Assembly (NCBI GenBank): GCA_027924585.1
Contig: BSBM01001929.1
Location: 1 to 64,000, forward strand
Origin: Larix kaempferi
Lineage: Eukaryota; Streptophyta; Pinopsida; Pinales; Pinaceae
Reading direction: 5' to 3'
DNA length: 64,000 bases
Shown in pieces: positions 1 to 9,716 of the stretch. Each line of letters opens with the position of its first letter. Position 1 is the first letter of the stretch. The translations under genes were made by a program, and so were the position numbers. Under the pieces are notes generated by a model. It was not told where the DNA came from. It was given only the letters and a program-made list of their open reading frames with translations, and did not search any database.

Positions 1-732
1 AAACCTGAGATTGGTTAAAGAAGTCTTATCTTTATGACAGCAGGCCAACAATATTGTTGAATACTTGTATTGACGGTGTGTTATGTTGTTAAAACTTTAA
101 AAGAAAGATTGGATTGGTTCTTGTAATTATTGATATGCCCCAGAGAGAGGCGGTGTTACAAAACAATGTCAACTTCAGTTTGCTTCATGGTATTCCTCAG
201 CTGAAATCAGTTGATGAAAGGGTACCCATCTGTCTACTCCAACTGTAATAGTCCCCAAACTGGATGCCTTTGTTTTGGCTACTGTACTTTCTAATTTGTT
301 TTTGTAATTTCTATTTGATTTTTTAAAACTGTATTCTATGTATGCAGCAATGCTTTTGAACAATGTCTTCTTTGGTATGTTGAATTTCTTCTAATATATA
401 GAAACAATTGTTTATTTATTTGATATATTGAAATTTTTTTATAATGTATAAGTACATATAATACGAGGATATAATATGGAAAATGGGCACTATAAAATGT
501 TGTTAATATGTAAATATAAAAAATAAAAACATTTTAAAACTTCAAAATAATAATTATACTAGTAAGATTATCATTATCTTAATAAATATCTATAATTTAC
601 TATATATTTATAAATATTTTTCACAAAATATATAGTATAGCATCTTGTATATGTTACAAAATAATTTTTTTATAACATCATCCTAGTTCTAAATTTATTA
701 TTAGTAATGTCTTGATAAAAATTATATGATTA

Positions 733-1105
733 ACCACATGTTAGTTAACCTCTTCCTCCATCAATGCTTAAAGGCAAGTCTTCTGTTTTTCAAATTTAAT
801 TGAATTCGCTGTAACAATAAATATAAATGTTTAAGGTAGAGATCACTCAGACTTCAGTTTTTGAAATTATTTTAATAAAATAACAATAAATAAATATAAA
901 TGTTTAAGGTGGAGACAGCTAAGACTTCATTTTCTGAAACCAAAGGAATAACCAACATGTTAGCTGACCTCTCTTTCCACAAGTGGGTGGGTAGAGGTGC
1001 CTGGGTCATGTGTTTTTCAAATTTCAATTGAACTCACTGCAGTAATGAATGCAAATATGTAAAGTGAAGATCACTAAGATCTTATTTTTTCAAATTATTT
1101 TGATT
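733..1105. repeat. Diverged direct repeat, two long units and a partial one
   Basis: The block starting near 733 (ACATGTTAGTTAACCTCTTC) recurs near 951 as ACATGTTAGCTGACCTCTCT. The following TGTTTTTCAAATTT segment at about 785 recurs at about 1010. A partial third copy of the TAAATATAAATGTTTAAGGT part lies near 892. Spacing is about 218-225 bp. The units differ at many positions, so the duplication is old. Confidence 0.6.
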
Positions 1106-1261
1106 GGTCAGAATAAGTAATTAAGAATAACAAAGAGAGTAGAAATAATAAAATTGATATGGTTGAACTAATATTTTTTATGTTTAAAATATAAATATAT
1201 CTACAATATTTTATAAAATGAAAACTATAGCTTTTCATAATAATATGAAAAATCATATTTT

Positions 1262-1410
1262 ATAGTGAAAGGTTACTTAAATTTTTATAAAAAATTAAAT
1301 TAATATTTTTATGGTAAAAGGTTATTTAAATCTTTATTAAAAATTAAATTAATATTTTTTTTATAATGAAAGGTTTCTCAAATCTTTATAAAAATTAAAT
1401 AATCTTAATC
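1262..1410. repeat. AT-rich tandem repeat, about 50 bp x 3
   Basis: Three successive units each contain AAAGGTT followed by an AAAT(C/T)TTTAT and AAATTAAAT tract. The AAAGG cores sit at about 1268, 1317 and 1369, so the period is 49-52 bp. No coding or regulatory role is visible. Confidence 0.6.
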
Positions 1411-2034
1411 AATTAACTTTAGGAATTAGACTTTTAACACATCCCTTCAGCTATTCCTCCAAGATATTCGACTAAGGCTTTGGCCAATCAAGAGGCAGAG
1501 TCCAGACTTGGAATGAGAGTAGCCCAAAAATAAATTGTGAGTTAGTGAATTAACATGGAAATGGTGATAATTCATTATTCCAGACTTATGTGTATGAGAT
1601 AAAAGGACATAATAACCCAATTCTTATTAGTCCCTGCTGGCCAAGCAGCAAGGACTATAGGAATTGGCTTGCCTTAATTAGTATTAATCTTCACAAAAAT
1701 CAATGTAATTTAACCTAAGTTTTTTTTACCTATAGTTGCTTCTGACCAATCATCACCAATCATCATTTAGGGAGCCTTATTTGGCCTTTTCCCCAAGTGA
1801 TCGTAAGGTTGCATTGCCATAAAATTTGGTTATTTTACCTACATCTTTAATCACACTCTCATCGAACCTAGAGTTAAAAGGATATCGGATTTTCGTTTAC
1901 ATTAATGCTATCTCCAATATACCATTAGTTTATAAACATTAAATGTTATTCTCATTCAGCTTCATAAAATGTTAGGCTCATTTTGCTTTGTTGTAGCTAG
2001 TTTCATCGGTGCATGTGGATTCATGCATGTTCGC

Positions 2035-2130
2035 CATGTGTTGACGGCAGTGGAGGATCTCTACACATACTCATGTGTTGACGGCAGTGGAGGATCTCTA
2101 AACATACTCATGTGTTCACGGCACTGGAGG
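2035..2130. repeat. 37-bp tandem repeat, about 2.6 copies
   Basis: CATGTGTTGACGGCAGTGGA starts at 2035 and again at 2072, and a third, diverged and shorter copy starts at 2109 (CATGTGTTCACGG). The period is exactly 37 bp, which is not a multiple of three. Expansion would therefore disrupt any reading frame here. It lies just upstream of the DUF26 remnant of the kinase pseudogene. Confidence 0.85.
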
Positions 2131-2169
2131 AAGAGTCATCTCTATGGTGCAGAGGCTCTGGTAACAAGA

Positions 2170-2932
2170 GTTTGGCGGTGTTCCAGGCCATATATAGACA
2201 AATTCAATTTCTGTGAGCACCATCTTGCAATCTTCCATGCTCTTATCCACCCAACTCATACAGAATGCTTCTACAAATAACAACTATGCCATTGGATCCA
2301 TTGATGGCTTCTTATATGGTCTTGGTTATTGTTAGCCCAGATGTAATTGCCAGGTATGTTTTATAGTAGCTCAGATGCAATTACTCACTTGTCTTACCCA
2401 GCATGAAGGATGACGTAATTGCTAGGTATGTTTTATAGTAGCTCAGATGCAATTTCTCACTTCTCTTACCCAACATGAAGGAAGAGGTCTTGAGGCTGGC
2501 TGTTACGACAAATGAGACACCATCGTCCCGAAAATCATGATCGAAAATATTGTCAATTTCCCTTGGGAGCCTAGGTGGAACAACTTTAATTGCAATGTTG
2601 TGTTTAGTGTTATATAGATGTTTTGTACAATTCGGGAGCAATGCTCGAACATGTGATTATGTATTAAATGTTGCATTTTACTGTGGATTTGGTTTTGGTT
2701 TATCCCATTGCATTGGATTAAGTGAATTTTAATAGGGTAAAGAAAATTGGTTTCATGATGCTCTGGACAGATGAGTGTAGTTGCAATTAGGGACGATTTT
2801 GAAGATGAGAATGTTGCTACAAGGGGCAATTTCGAGCAATCTATTTTTGAATATGAGGTTCTGAAAGATTCAACTGGCAACTTTGACAGAAACAACATGC
2901 TTGGAAAAGTAGGATTTGGGGAATTTTTTAAG
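2170..2932 (+). pseudogene. CRK-type receptor kinase remnant: DUF26 end, membrane segment, kinase start
   Basis: This is a decayed cysteine-rich receptor-like kinase, a plasma-membrane Ser/Thr kinase class of plants. About 2240-2335 reads LLSTQLIQNASTNNNYAIG and then LYGLGYC followed by a stop, which resembles the end of a DUF26 (Gnk2-type) ectodomain. A hydrophobic segment at about 2545-2610 (SLGGTTLIAMLCLVLY) fits the single membrane span. About 2788-2932 reads through a juxtamembrane stretch (FEYEVLKDSTGNFDRNNMLG) into the glycine-rich loop, GKVGFGEF, where the usual second glycine is Val. A GTATAA donor-like site follows AAG at 2932. Stops in the ectodomain frame show it is not functional. 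The CRK assignment rests on domain order and motif likeness, not on a database search. Confidence 0.7.
2343..2486 (+). repeat. 72-bp tandem duplication inside the kinase pseudogene
   Basis: GTAATTGCCAGGTATGTTTT at 2343 recurs at 2415 as GTAATTGCTAGGTATGTTTT. The two units are almost identical across 72 bp, ending in CATGAAGGA(T/A)GA. Each unit carries a CAG/GTATGT- or TAG/GTATGT-like splice-donor sequence, so the duplication probably doubled an exon-intron boundary between the DUF26 exon and the membrane-segment exon. Confidence 0.85.
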
Positions 2933-3018
2933 GTATAATATCAAACTCGGACTTGATGGGTCTATCCAATTATATACTGCATTGTTTGCAAGTCAATTAT
3001 AATGAATTTGATGAGCAG

Positions 3019-3093
3019 GAAAGTCTCCTAGATGGGGCGAAAGTTGCTGTTAAGAAGCTAATTGAAAGGAAGATTACTCAAGTTGCAGAAGAG
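3019..3093 (+). pseudogene. CRK kinase exon, left half (N-lobe VAVKKL), cut by element A1
   Basis: After a TTGATGAGCAG acceptor-like site the exon opens in phase 0 with a frame containing GAKVAVKKLIERK. The Lys of VAVKKL is the expected ATP-anchoring lysine of kinase subdomain II. The reading frame is interrupted at 3093 by element A1. It continues after the element at 7526, where the frame resumes exactly once one copy of the AAGAG target duplication is removed. The preceding intron is about 86 bp (2933-3018). Confidence 0.8.
3089..3093. repeat. Target-site duplication AAGAG, left copy (A1)
   Basis: AAGAG lies immediately left of the A1 LTR start TGTTAGG at 3094. The identical AAGAG lies at 7521-7525, immediately right of the LTR end TTCACA. 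A perfect 5-bp duplication is the expected mark of LTR-retrotransposon integration. Confidence 0.95.
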
Positions 3094-3478
3094 TGTTAGG
3101 AACCCATGTCAACCCTTCTATTTACTTTGTTAGTATATTTTTGTTGGACGCATATGCTTTGTAAGTCGTCCCATAGTATTTGTTGATCCATAGTTGTGTT
3201 ATTGTTGTTTGGCGCATATGCTTTGTAAGTCGCCCATAGTATTGTTGATCCATAGTTTGTATTGGCCCATGGTTTTGACCCATAGTATTGGCGCCTAGAC
3301 TCAGTATATAAGTGTGTGTTGAGGCCTATGAAGGCACCGTGAAGTTATTTGTATTGAGCTTGCTCAAAGGAGGTTGCCCCCTCGAAGTGGCCTGCGATCA
3401 ATATAAAAGTGATTCTGAGTTCTGTCATTTCTGCTATCTCGCATATTCTTATTAATTAATTGTTGCAGGTTCTTCACA
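3094..3478 (+). repeat. A1 left LTR (385 bp)
   Basis: It starts TGTTAGGAACCC and ends GGTTCTTCACA, and it matches 7136-7520 along its whole length. U3 contains an internal direct duplication of about 64 bp: GCATATGCTTTGTAAGTCG starts at 3150 and again at 3214. A TATATAAG box lies at 3305-3312. Confidence 0.95.
3305..3312 (+). promoter_or_regulatory. TATA box of the A1 left LTR
   Basis: TATATAAG sits in the LTR between the duplicated U3 block and the R/U5 part. Its equivalent in the right LTR is at 7347-7354, and in the 5' LTR of A2 the reverse complement is at 33064-33071. In the 5' LTR of A3 the corresponding site has changed and no TATATAAG remains. Confidence 0.6.
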
Positions 3479-3480
3479 TC

Positions 3481-3492
3481 TGGTATTAGAGC
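3481..3492 (+). other. Primer-binding site of A1 (initiator Met-tRNA type)
   Basis: TGGTATTAGAGC begins two bases after the LTR. It differs by one base from the common plant primer site TGGTATCAGAGC, complementary to the 3' end of initiator methionine tRNA. A2 keeps the exact site in reverse complement at 32884-32895. Confidence 0.85.
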
Positions 3493-3914
3493 ACTTTCTT
3501 GGGCTCGCTGGGTGAAATTTCTGCCAATTTTTTTTTTTTCGCATCTGTTGCAGCTTCGGATCTGGGAATAATCCCTATCCACTTAACTGTGGGAAGTACT
3601 TGGGCATAAGCCCTAAAACTCATTGTGAGGAGTACCATAGGAACCCCAAAGTAGCTGGCCCATTGAGAGGACCTGCCAGCGAAAAGGGCAGCGACTCCTA
3701 CCTGATTGAATAGTTCCCACCCGTGAGGTAAACCAAGAGCTTTCGTTTGTGGCAAAGCGGTTATCAGTTTTACCTGAGCCGTGGAGTGAGGGGTACTGCC
3801 CCAATACGCAAACCGTCAAACATCATTGGTGGCCGAGTGAAACCCATGAACTATTAGGAAGCCGCACATACCTGGGGTCCATATCTATTTTCAGCTGAAC
3901 TGTTGCCGCATCAT

Positions 3915-4125
3915 TTCAGATCCATTCTGAAAGTCGTTCCAGATCCAGCCGTTTCAGATCTATTTCAGATCCAGCCGTTTTCGATCCAGTCGGCGCCATT
4001 TCAGATCCCTCTGTTTCCGATCATTTCTGCGCCATTGCAGATCTATCTGTTTGAGATCCCTTCCGCACCATTGTAGATCTATCTGTTTGAGATCCCTTCC
4101 GCGCCGTTGTAGATCCATTCCTAAA
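3915..4125 (+). repeat. Degenerate GATC-rich repeat array in the A1 leader
   Basis: Between the primer site and gag lies an array in which CAGATC(C/T) or GAGATCC recurs every 15-25 bases. It includes two near-identical longer units containing TAGATCTATCTGTTTGAGAT. The complementary strand reads as repeats of DLKQIDLQW and DRK. The same array occurs in A2 (about 32320-32470) and A3 (about 51850-52000). A role in RNA packaging or structure is possible but unproven. Confidence 0.7.
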
Positions 4126-4600
4126 ATATTAAAAAAAAAGTATAAAATTCTGTTTTTTGGCCATATCTCCCTTGTTTTCACTCTGTTTTCCCTAAAACTT
4201 CACTGACACCCTTGCAATCCCATTTTGCATATTTCATTCCTGAGGACCCTATCCCAAATTTCACTTCCCAAAGCCCGAAATCCCACATTTGTCTATTTTT
4301 AGGGTTTGCCATAACTTCTTCGGATTTTACCCAATTGCCTTCAAATTTTTCAACTGAGTTCCTTTCTTAATTCTGCTTCTTTGTCCCTCTCCGCCAATTT
4401 TTCTCATTCTTTCACCCCGCTACTAAAATCCCCATTTTTTGCTTCCCTATCCATCAGAAAGTGTCCAAAACCTAGTCAAACCCCAATTACCCCTCCGAGT
4501 TTTTCCCAAATCCAAATTTCCCTTTACTAAATAAGCTTTTGTTTGTGTTTTTCTATCCATCCCCCCCCCCCAAAAAAAAAAACAAAGAAAAAATCTAGTT

Positions 4601-5253
4601 ATGGTTGTCACCCGCGCCGGAGCAAAAACCATGGAAGAAGCACTTGCAACCATCCAAACCAAACTCAAAGATCTGGATGAAATATTTCTTAGCCTCCATC
4701 TTCAACATTCAGCCATGAACAATAACCGACAACAAGAATCTTCTGCAGCCACTGGGTTCTCTTCTTCCAGCCATCTCCGTGGTCCGAAGCTTGAATTTCC
4801 TCGCTTCAATGGTACTGATCCGACTGGATGGGTATATTGTGCAGAACAGTATTTCAGTCTGCATAATACTTTTGATGTCCAAAAAGTTCACTTGCATCCT
4901 TTCATTTGGAACAGGAAGCCCTTCCATGGCACTGTTGGTACATCAAGGCTCATGACGAGCCAAAATGGACAGATTTTTGCCAACTCCTTTTGCAACGATT
5001 TGGTCCTAGTGCTTTTGATGACTTCACTGGAGCACTCACTAAACTCCATCAAAGTGGAACTGTGAGAGAGTATCAGACCAAATTTGAGAAACTAGCCAAT
5101 CACACAGAAGGCTTGTCTGATGAATTCTACAGGAGTTGTTTTATCAGTGGTCTTAAGGATGAAATCCGGTCAGAGGTTAAAATGTTCTGTCCCAACACAA
5201 TGATGGAAGTCCTAGGGTTAGCTAAGTTGGCAGAAGACAAGATTGCAGCCTAA
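4601..5253 (+). pseudogene. A1 gag (capsid region), frameshifted
   Basis: The start MVVTRAGAKTMEEALATIQT is typical of a plant chromovirus Gag, and the capsid part reads GTVREYQTKFEKLANHTEGL, then ELAKLAEDK-like sequence near the end. The first frame (4601-5065) and the second (4906-5253) are offset, so one indel lies between about 4860 and 4990. The second frame ends at a TAA at 5251-5253, where A2 reads on. Gag would form the virus-like particle in the cytoplasm. With one frameshift and one stop it cannot be made from this copy. Confidence 0.8.
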
Positions 5254-6987
5254 CAACGCTCCAAAACCACTTTTGTTCCCTTCCAAAATATGGGTTCTCA
5301 ACGACCTCCCATTCCGCAAGCAACTCGACCAACTCCTATCAAGCATTTGTTTGAAACAAAGATGCAGACACGTAGAGAAAAAGGGCTTTGTTATAATTGT
5401 GATGAGAAATTCACTCGGGGACATAGATGTGTTCAACAAAAGTTCTATCTCTTGGATATGGATTCTCCGCTTGCCTCTAAAATTGGTGAAGAAGCTCCAG
5501 ATCCAATGGATGCTCAGGTCGACATTTAGGAGCCTCCTATTGACCCCCCATCTCAGGATGAACAACCAGAGATATCTCTCCATGCTTTATCCAGCGTCAC
5601 CACCCCCCAAACAATGCGGGTCAGGGTTTATTTCAAGAAGCTTCCTCTTACAATACTCATTGATTCTGGTAGCACTCATAACTTCATTGACCCCCGGATC
5701 GCCAAACAGGTTGATTGTTTTGTCCATCCTTGCTCCAACTTTGAAGTCATGGTTTCTAATGGAGGCACCTTATCTTGCAATGGAAAGTGTCACAATGTGT
5801 GTATCTCTCTGGAAAATTATAACCTACGCACTGACATGTTTTCCTTGTCCTTAGGCGGATGTGATGTGGTTTTGGGAATTCAATGGTTACGCACACTTGG
5901 CCCCATCTTATGGGATTTTGCTGAACTTTGGATGCAGTTTTCAGTCAATGGGACACAACACAAATTTACAGGCTTACAACTAGGGTCTCTTTGCATCATT
6001 AGTTCACATCGCCTGAAAAATATCCTTAAGAAGAATTCACATGGTATCATCACTCAACTCCATTCCATTCAGATGCACCCATCAACGGTCTCCACTACTT
6101 CCTTGGATAGATATGCAAGTGTCTTTGCTGCACCAGTGGGATTTCTGCCTTCAAGAGACCTTTCCGGTAAGAATTTAGCCGTGTCTACATCTCAGCAGGA
6201 AATGATGGCTATTTTGCATGTAGTACCGAAGTGGCAGGCATCCTTATTAGGGAATTATTTTTGCATCAAGACTGATCTCCAGAGTCTGAAAATTTTCCTG
6301 GAACAATGGGTCTCCTCCCCAGCACACCTGAAATGGGTTATCCACCTCATGGATTATGACTATGTGATCACTTACAAGAAGGGTAAGGAAAATATGGTGG
6401 CAGATGCTCCTTCTCGCACATTTGATGACCCAGTTTCTCTTATATCTATTTCTCTGCTTGTTCCAAACTGGTTGCAATATGTTCAACAGGGCTATCTCTT
6501 CTATGAACTCCATGCTTCTTCATTAGCAGGGCACTCTGTGTTCCTCCAAAAGTATGATCGAGAACAATGTAACTTCTTTTGGAAGGGACTGAAACTGCCA
6601 ATTCAACAGATGGTGGTTGACTGTGATACTCTCCAGGTCAACAAGGGGGAAACGACACTCCTTTCAGGAATGCTCAAACCCTTTCCCATCCCTACACAGA
6701 TTTGGACAACTATTTCTATGGATTTCCTAGAAGCGCTCCAGTGGTACAATACCACGTCTACAAGGACACCCTATGAAGTAGTCTTTGGACAGGTACTGCC
6801 AGTTCTTTTTCCATACACCCTTAGCAGCTCCCCAATTCAGGAAATTGACTCGGTTCTTATAAACCACGATCAGATTCTTCTCATTCTGCAGGACAATCTT
6901 CACATGGAAAGAATTCGACTGAAACAACAAGCTGCTCAGCACCATTCAGAACGCACATTTCACGCAGCTGATATGGTTCTTCTTTAG
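5254..6987 (+). pseudogene. A1 zinc knuckle, protease, RNase H and integrase remnants joined across two deletions
   Basis: One frame, in phase with the second gag frame, runs to a TAG at 6985-6987. The only break is a TAG at 5527 where A2 and A3 have Gln. Order: CYNCDEKFTRGHRC knuckle (about 5389-5430); aspartic protease with LIDSGSTHNFI (about 5656); a direct jump from GFLPSRD to LSGKNLAVSTSQQEMMAIL (RNase H), with no RT; RNase H tail YKKGKENMVADAPSR; integrase zinc-region remnant; ISMDFLEAL, which keeps the first catalytic Asp; then a jump to QWYNT and TPYEVVFGQ, losing the other catalytic Asp and Glu. Normal chromoviruses have about 250 RT residues at the first join and over 100 integrase residues at the second. 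The 457-residue open stretch 5614-6987 is still intact. Confidence 0.85.
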
Positions 6988-7119
6988 CATTCCAAGCAAT
7001 CCTCCTGAACCTCAAAAGGCATCAGTGGCCTGGAATGCAACCCGAAGATGCTACAGGGGAACCACTCCGTCCAATTCTGCATCAATTTCCACATCTAAAG
7101 CTTTGAGGACAAAGATTTT

Positions 7120-7135
7120 TCTAAGGGACAGGGGA
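7120..7135 (+). other. Polypurine tract of A1
   Basis: AAGGGACAGGGGA lies directly before the right LTR start TGTTAGG at 7136. This is the expected position and composition for second-strand priming. The corresponding site in A3 is TCCCCTCTCCCTT at 48836 on the plus strand. Confidence 0.8.
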
Positions 7136-7520
7136 TGTTAGGAACCCATGTCAACCCTTCTATTTACTTTGTTAGTATATTGTTGTTGGACGCATATGCT
7201 TTGTAAGTCGTCCCGTAGTATTTGTTGATCCATAGTTGTGTTATTGTTATTTGGTGCATATGCTTTGTAAGTCGCCCATAGTATTGTTGATCCATAGTTT
7301 GTATTGGCCCATGGTTTTAACCCATAGTATTGGTTCCTAGACTCAGTATATAAGTGTGTGTTGAGGCCTATGAAGGCACCGTGAAGTTATTTGTATTGAG
7401 CTTGATCAAAGGAGGTTGCCCCCTCGAAGTGGCCTGTGATCAATATAAAAGTGATTCTGAGTTCTGTCATTTCTGCTATTTCGCATATTCTTATTAATTA
7501 ATTGTTGCAGGTTCTTCACA
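7136..7520 (+). repeat. A1 right LTR (385 bp)
   Basis: It has the same length as the left LTR and the same ends, TGTTAGG and TTCACA. I count about 10 substitutions between the two. The duplicated AAGAG follows at 7521-7525. Confidence 0.95.
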
Positions 7521-7716
7521 AAGAGTTTCTCAGAGAAGTGAAGCTCCTAACCAGTGTTCGTCACCGCAATTTTGTTCATTTACTTGGATGTTGCACGCTA
7601 GGGAACCAACGCTGGCTGGTTTACAAATTTATGTCAAATAACAACCTTCACTGGTATTTGTTAACGTTGGTTGGTTTACGAATTTATGTCAAATAACAAC
7701 CTTCACAGGTATTTGT
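7521..7716 (+). pseudogene. CRK kinase exon, right half, after the A1 insertion
   Basis: From the second AAGAG copy the frame reads FLREVKLLTSVRHRNFVHLL then GCCTLGNQRWLVYKFMSNNN. This is the alpha-C helix and hinge region of a CRK-type kinase, where HRNLV.LLGC and LLVYE are the family pattern. A 55-bp tandem duplication follows (TGGTTTAC(A/G)AATTTATGTC at 7617 and 7672). It introduces a stop. The exon probably ended at CTTCACAG/GTATTTG near 7709, a good donor match. The gene was therefore broken both by A1 and by this duplication. Confidence 0.8.
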
Positions 7717-7726
7717 TTGGTCTATT
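7617..7726 (+). repeat. 55-bp tandem duplication at the kinase exon end
   Basis: TGGTTTACAAATTTATGTCA at 7617 recurs at 7672 with one change. The following AATAACAACCTTCAC(T/A)GG is also repeated. The period of 55 is not a multiple of three, so it destroys the frame. Confidence 0.85.
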
Positions 7727-7798
7727 GATGGTTGTTGTTGTAGTATTATAGTAAGCATGAAAATCTAAAATAGAGGGAAAAAATATCATATGTTATAC

Positions 7799-7835
7799 CA
7801 GTAAGGTTGTATTGTAGTACAACCTTCTTACTGCT
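7799..7835. repeat. Short inverted repeat (hairpin)
   Basis: CAGTAAGGTTGTA pairs with TACAACCTT-CTTACTG across a short TTGTAG loop, with one unpaired base in the stem. It could be a small mobile-element relic or a chance hairpin. I see no target duplication that settles it. Confidence 0.6.
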
Positions 7836-8482
7836 ATACAAGAAGTAAGGTATAGCAGCTAACCTTGTCTTCCTTGTCATTTATTTGTTCTCCTTTTATC
7901 TTTGGTGCTGGTATTTTATCTTTGACTAAAAAAATCCTGTATGTTTGTTTGTACTTTGACTGATTTAAGAAGCTCAGCTCCTTCCATGTGGCTTCACACA
8001 TGCTTCCGATAATCCTCCCTGCAAACTTTTTCCTTCTTTTCCGATGTAACGGGCCTCCATGCAAACTTCTGCAACTCCACCATGAACCAGAGGGAATTCG
8101 TTTGCATGGTGTTCTCATATTTGAGTGTTCTTTTCATCATTATGAATAGTATTAACACAACCACATTTATGATATAGGTGTATTTGAGTCATTTTCCACC
8201 TTTTAATAATGGTAATATTTGTTTAAATAAATTCCGCGAGGAGATTTCTTTGCATAGAATGTAATCTAGATTGTTGTGAGATCTTTCTCTTTTTTTAGAA
8301 TGTAATATAGTTGGTGCCAAGATATTCCTAGTTTCTCCCATTAATGGATAAATTTGATTGCAATGGGTAATGTGTGGCTCATACAGGATCCAATGTTGAA
8401 ATCTAAGCGAAGGCTAGATGTTTCAGGTACCTACCTAATATTGATTTGGTAAAACATACAAAAATTTTATATGGTCAACAAA

Positions 8483-8714
8483 TTTCTGGTAAATGTAATT
8501 GTCAAACATTTTAATTCATTAAGCAGCCATAGGTATCAATTACAAACACAGGCTAACAAATGTGAGGCCAAATCAATTTCATTCCCACTCTTTACAAATT
8601 TCTGGTAAATGTAATTGTTAAACATCTTAATTCATTAAGCAACCATATGTATCAAATAAAAAACATAGGTTAACAAATGTGAGGCCAAAGAAAGTTCATT
8701 CCCACTCTTTACTA
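8483..8714. repeat. 116-bp tandem repeat, two copies
   Basis: TTTCTGGTAAATGTAATTGT at 8483 recurs at 8599. The rest of the unit (TTCATTAAGCA(G/A)CCAT, ACAAATGTGAGGCCAAA, TTCATTCCCACTCTTTAC) is repeated in order with about a dozen differences. Confidence 0.85.
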
Positions 8715-8831
8715 TTAAATATTAGATTCAGTGCAGTGTTTTAGTTAGTGACGATATAATACACATATTTTTTAAGTTGAGTAGATCAATCAAATGTACA
8801 CTAATATAGAAAACCTGTGGTCTAAGGACTT

Positions 8832-8902
8832 AAAATGGTGTGTGATTGCACTCGTATCCAGGGCAACTCATTCCTCCATGGAAGATTCTTTAATGTGGAT
8901 CA
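8832..8902 (+). pseudogene. CRK kinase catalytic-loop remnant, left half, cut by element D1
   Basis: The frame reads KWCVIALVSRATHSSMEDSL then MWIM. It matches the spacing of the CRK pattern L.W..R..II.GIARGL.YLHEDS...I.HRD. After removing D1 and one GATCA copy it continues at 11879 as SPRIYIILL, corresponding to the HRDIKASNILL catalytic loop. The catalytic HRD residues are lost. The identification rests on spacing and partial identity only. Confidence 0.5.
8898..8902. repeat. Target-site duplication GATCA, left copy (D1)
   Basis: GATCA precedes the D1 LTR start TGTTAGGA at 8903. An identical GATCA at 11874-11878 follows the right LTR end TTTTCACA. Confidence 0.95.
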
Positions 8903-9704
8903 TGTTAGGATATTCCTATACTCCATCATAGTCCTACCAGCATTTTCATTATTTTCATTTTCAGTCTTGCATGCAACATGCAATCTGCATGCATCCCAGC
9001 CATCAGTCCCAGCACCTAGCCCTCAATTAGCTAGCCGCGTGACCTTCTCACTGATCAATTTTATCCCTCCTAGTGCTTAGTATGCCTTGCATGCAGTTGC
9101 ATGCATCTCATGTGCCCTCTCTCACCTACCACTCAGTTGCACTTCAGTTAGTTGAGTTATCTTTAGTTCTTTCCTTGATTTAAGGTTAGACTGACTCTCA
9201 ACTAACTGTATCACTCCAATGGACCTCCAGTGAGACTAGATTGCCCATTCTGACTACAATTAGCTCCTCATGCACCCTCCACTGAGCCTCCTTCATTTAG
9301 TTAGTACCTCCATGTGCTAGTTACACCTACCACACTCAGTTAGACTCAGTTTGACATCTGGTTGACAATTACTTGTGCATTGATGACTCCACTAATGATT
9401 ATGAGGACTCCTAGTTGTGCTCTGATGACACTCTATTGAGCTGATGATCACTCTATGAGAGGCTAATTCGAATTTCCACATTGGCATTTGAATCCTTTCC
9501 ACAATTGTACTATTTATTGTTCATATTTGTGATTAATGAATTAGTGTGTGTGAAGTTACTTTGCTTCTATCCGAGTTCTACTGTATTATTATTCTGTTGC
9601 CCATTTACACTGCATCAACCACTCTTCTTCTATCTTTCTGCTTAATCATAATCTTTCTTGTGAGGTATACATCAGCTCTTAGATCTGCTGTGAGGATTTT
9701 CACA
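8903..9704 (+). repeat. D1 left LTR (802 bp)
   Basis: It runs from TGTTAGGATATTCC to GTGAGGATTTTCACA and matches 11075-11873. The ends TGTTAGG and TTTTCACA also bound the solo copy at 59357-60180. Confidence 0.95.
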
Positions 9705-9716
9705 TGGTATCAGAGC
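9705..9716 (+). other. Primer-binding site of D1
   Basis: TGGTATCAGAGC directly abuts the left LTR and is the exact common plant initiator-Met-tRNA primer sequence. Confidence 0.95.

Larger units (their letters stand above)
1..1968. other. AT-rich intergenic or intronic DNA without a recognisable gene
   Basis: This stretch is strongly AT-rich and holds no long reading frame or recognisable domain. A short open frame on the minus strand at 175-363 gave no family I recognise. The only structure I see is two groups of diverged direct repeats, listed separately. It may be the upstream region of the kinase pseudogene that starts near 2170, or older decayed repeat DNA. Confidence 0.6.
3094..7520 (+). 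mobile_element. A1: complete but non-autonomous Ty3/gypsy (chromovirus-type) LTR retrotransposon
   Basis: The element is 4427 bp with two 385-bp LTRs, a primer-binding site, a polypurine tract and a perfect AAGAG target duplication. Domain order on the plus strand is gag, zinc knuckle, aspartic protease, RNase H, integrase zinc region and integrase tail. The reverse transcriptase and most of the integrase core are missing without scrambling the flanking protein sequence (junctions near 6165 and 6738). The same junctions occur in A2 and A3. A fragment like the end of a chromodomain follows near 7040-7100. It sits inside a kinase exon. The LTRs differ at about 10 of 385 positions by eye, so it is a fairly recent insertion. 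It could have moved only with enzymes supplied by a related element. Confidence 0.93.
7727..8834. other. Probable intron or decayed spacer of the kinase locus
   Basis: No gene is recognisable. The stretch holds an inverted repeat at 7799-7835 and a 116-bp tandem repeat at 8483-8714. A minus-strand open frame at 7834-8118 has basic composition and no family I recognise. By position it separates the N-lobe exon from the catalytic-loop remnant, so it is likely intron sequence. Confidence 0.5.

Noticed and set aside
175-363. 62-residue minus-strand ORF at the window start
   Set aside because: Short, in AT-rich DNA, with no motif or context. It could be an exon fragment, but nothing supports that.
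3960-4181. Minus-strand ORF with DLKQIDLQW repeats in the A1 leader
   Set aside because: It is the reverse of a tandem repeat array in a non-coding leader. Openness comes from the repeat, and the frame is not preserved equally in A3.
7834-8118. 94-residue minus-strand ORF in the kinase intron region
   Set aside because: No homology is recognisable, and it lies on the opposite strand to the kinase in presumed intron DNA.
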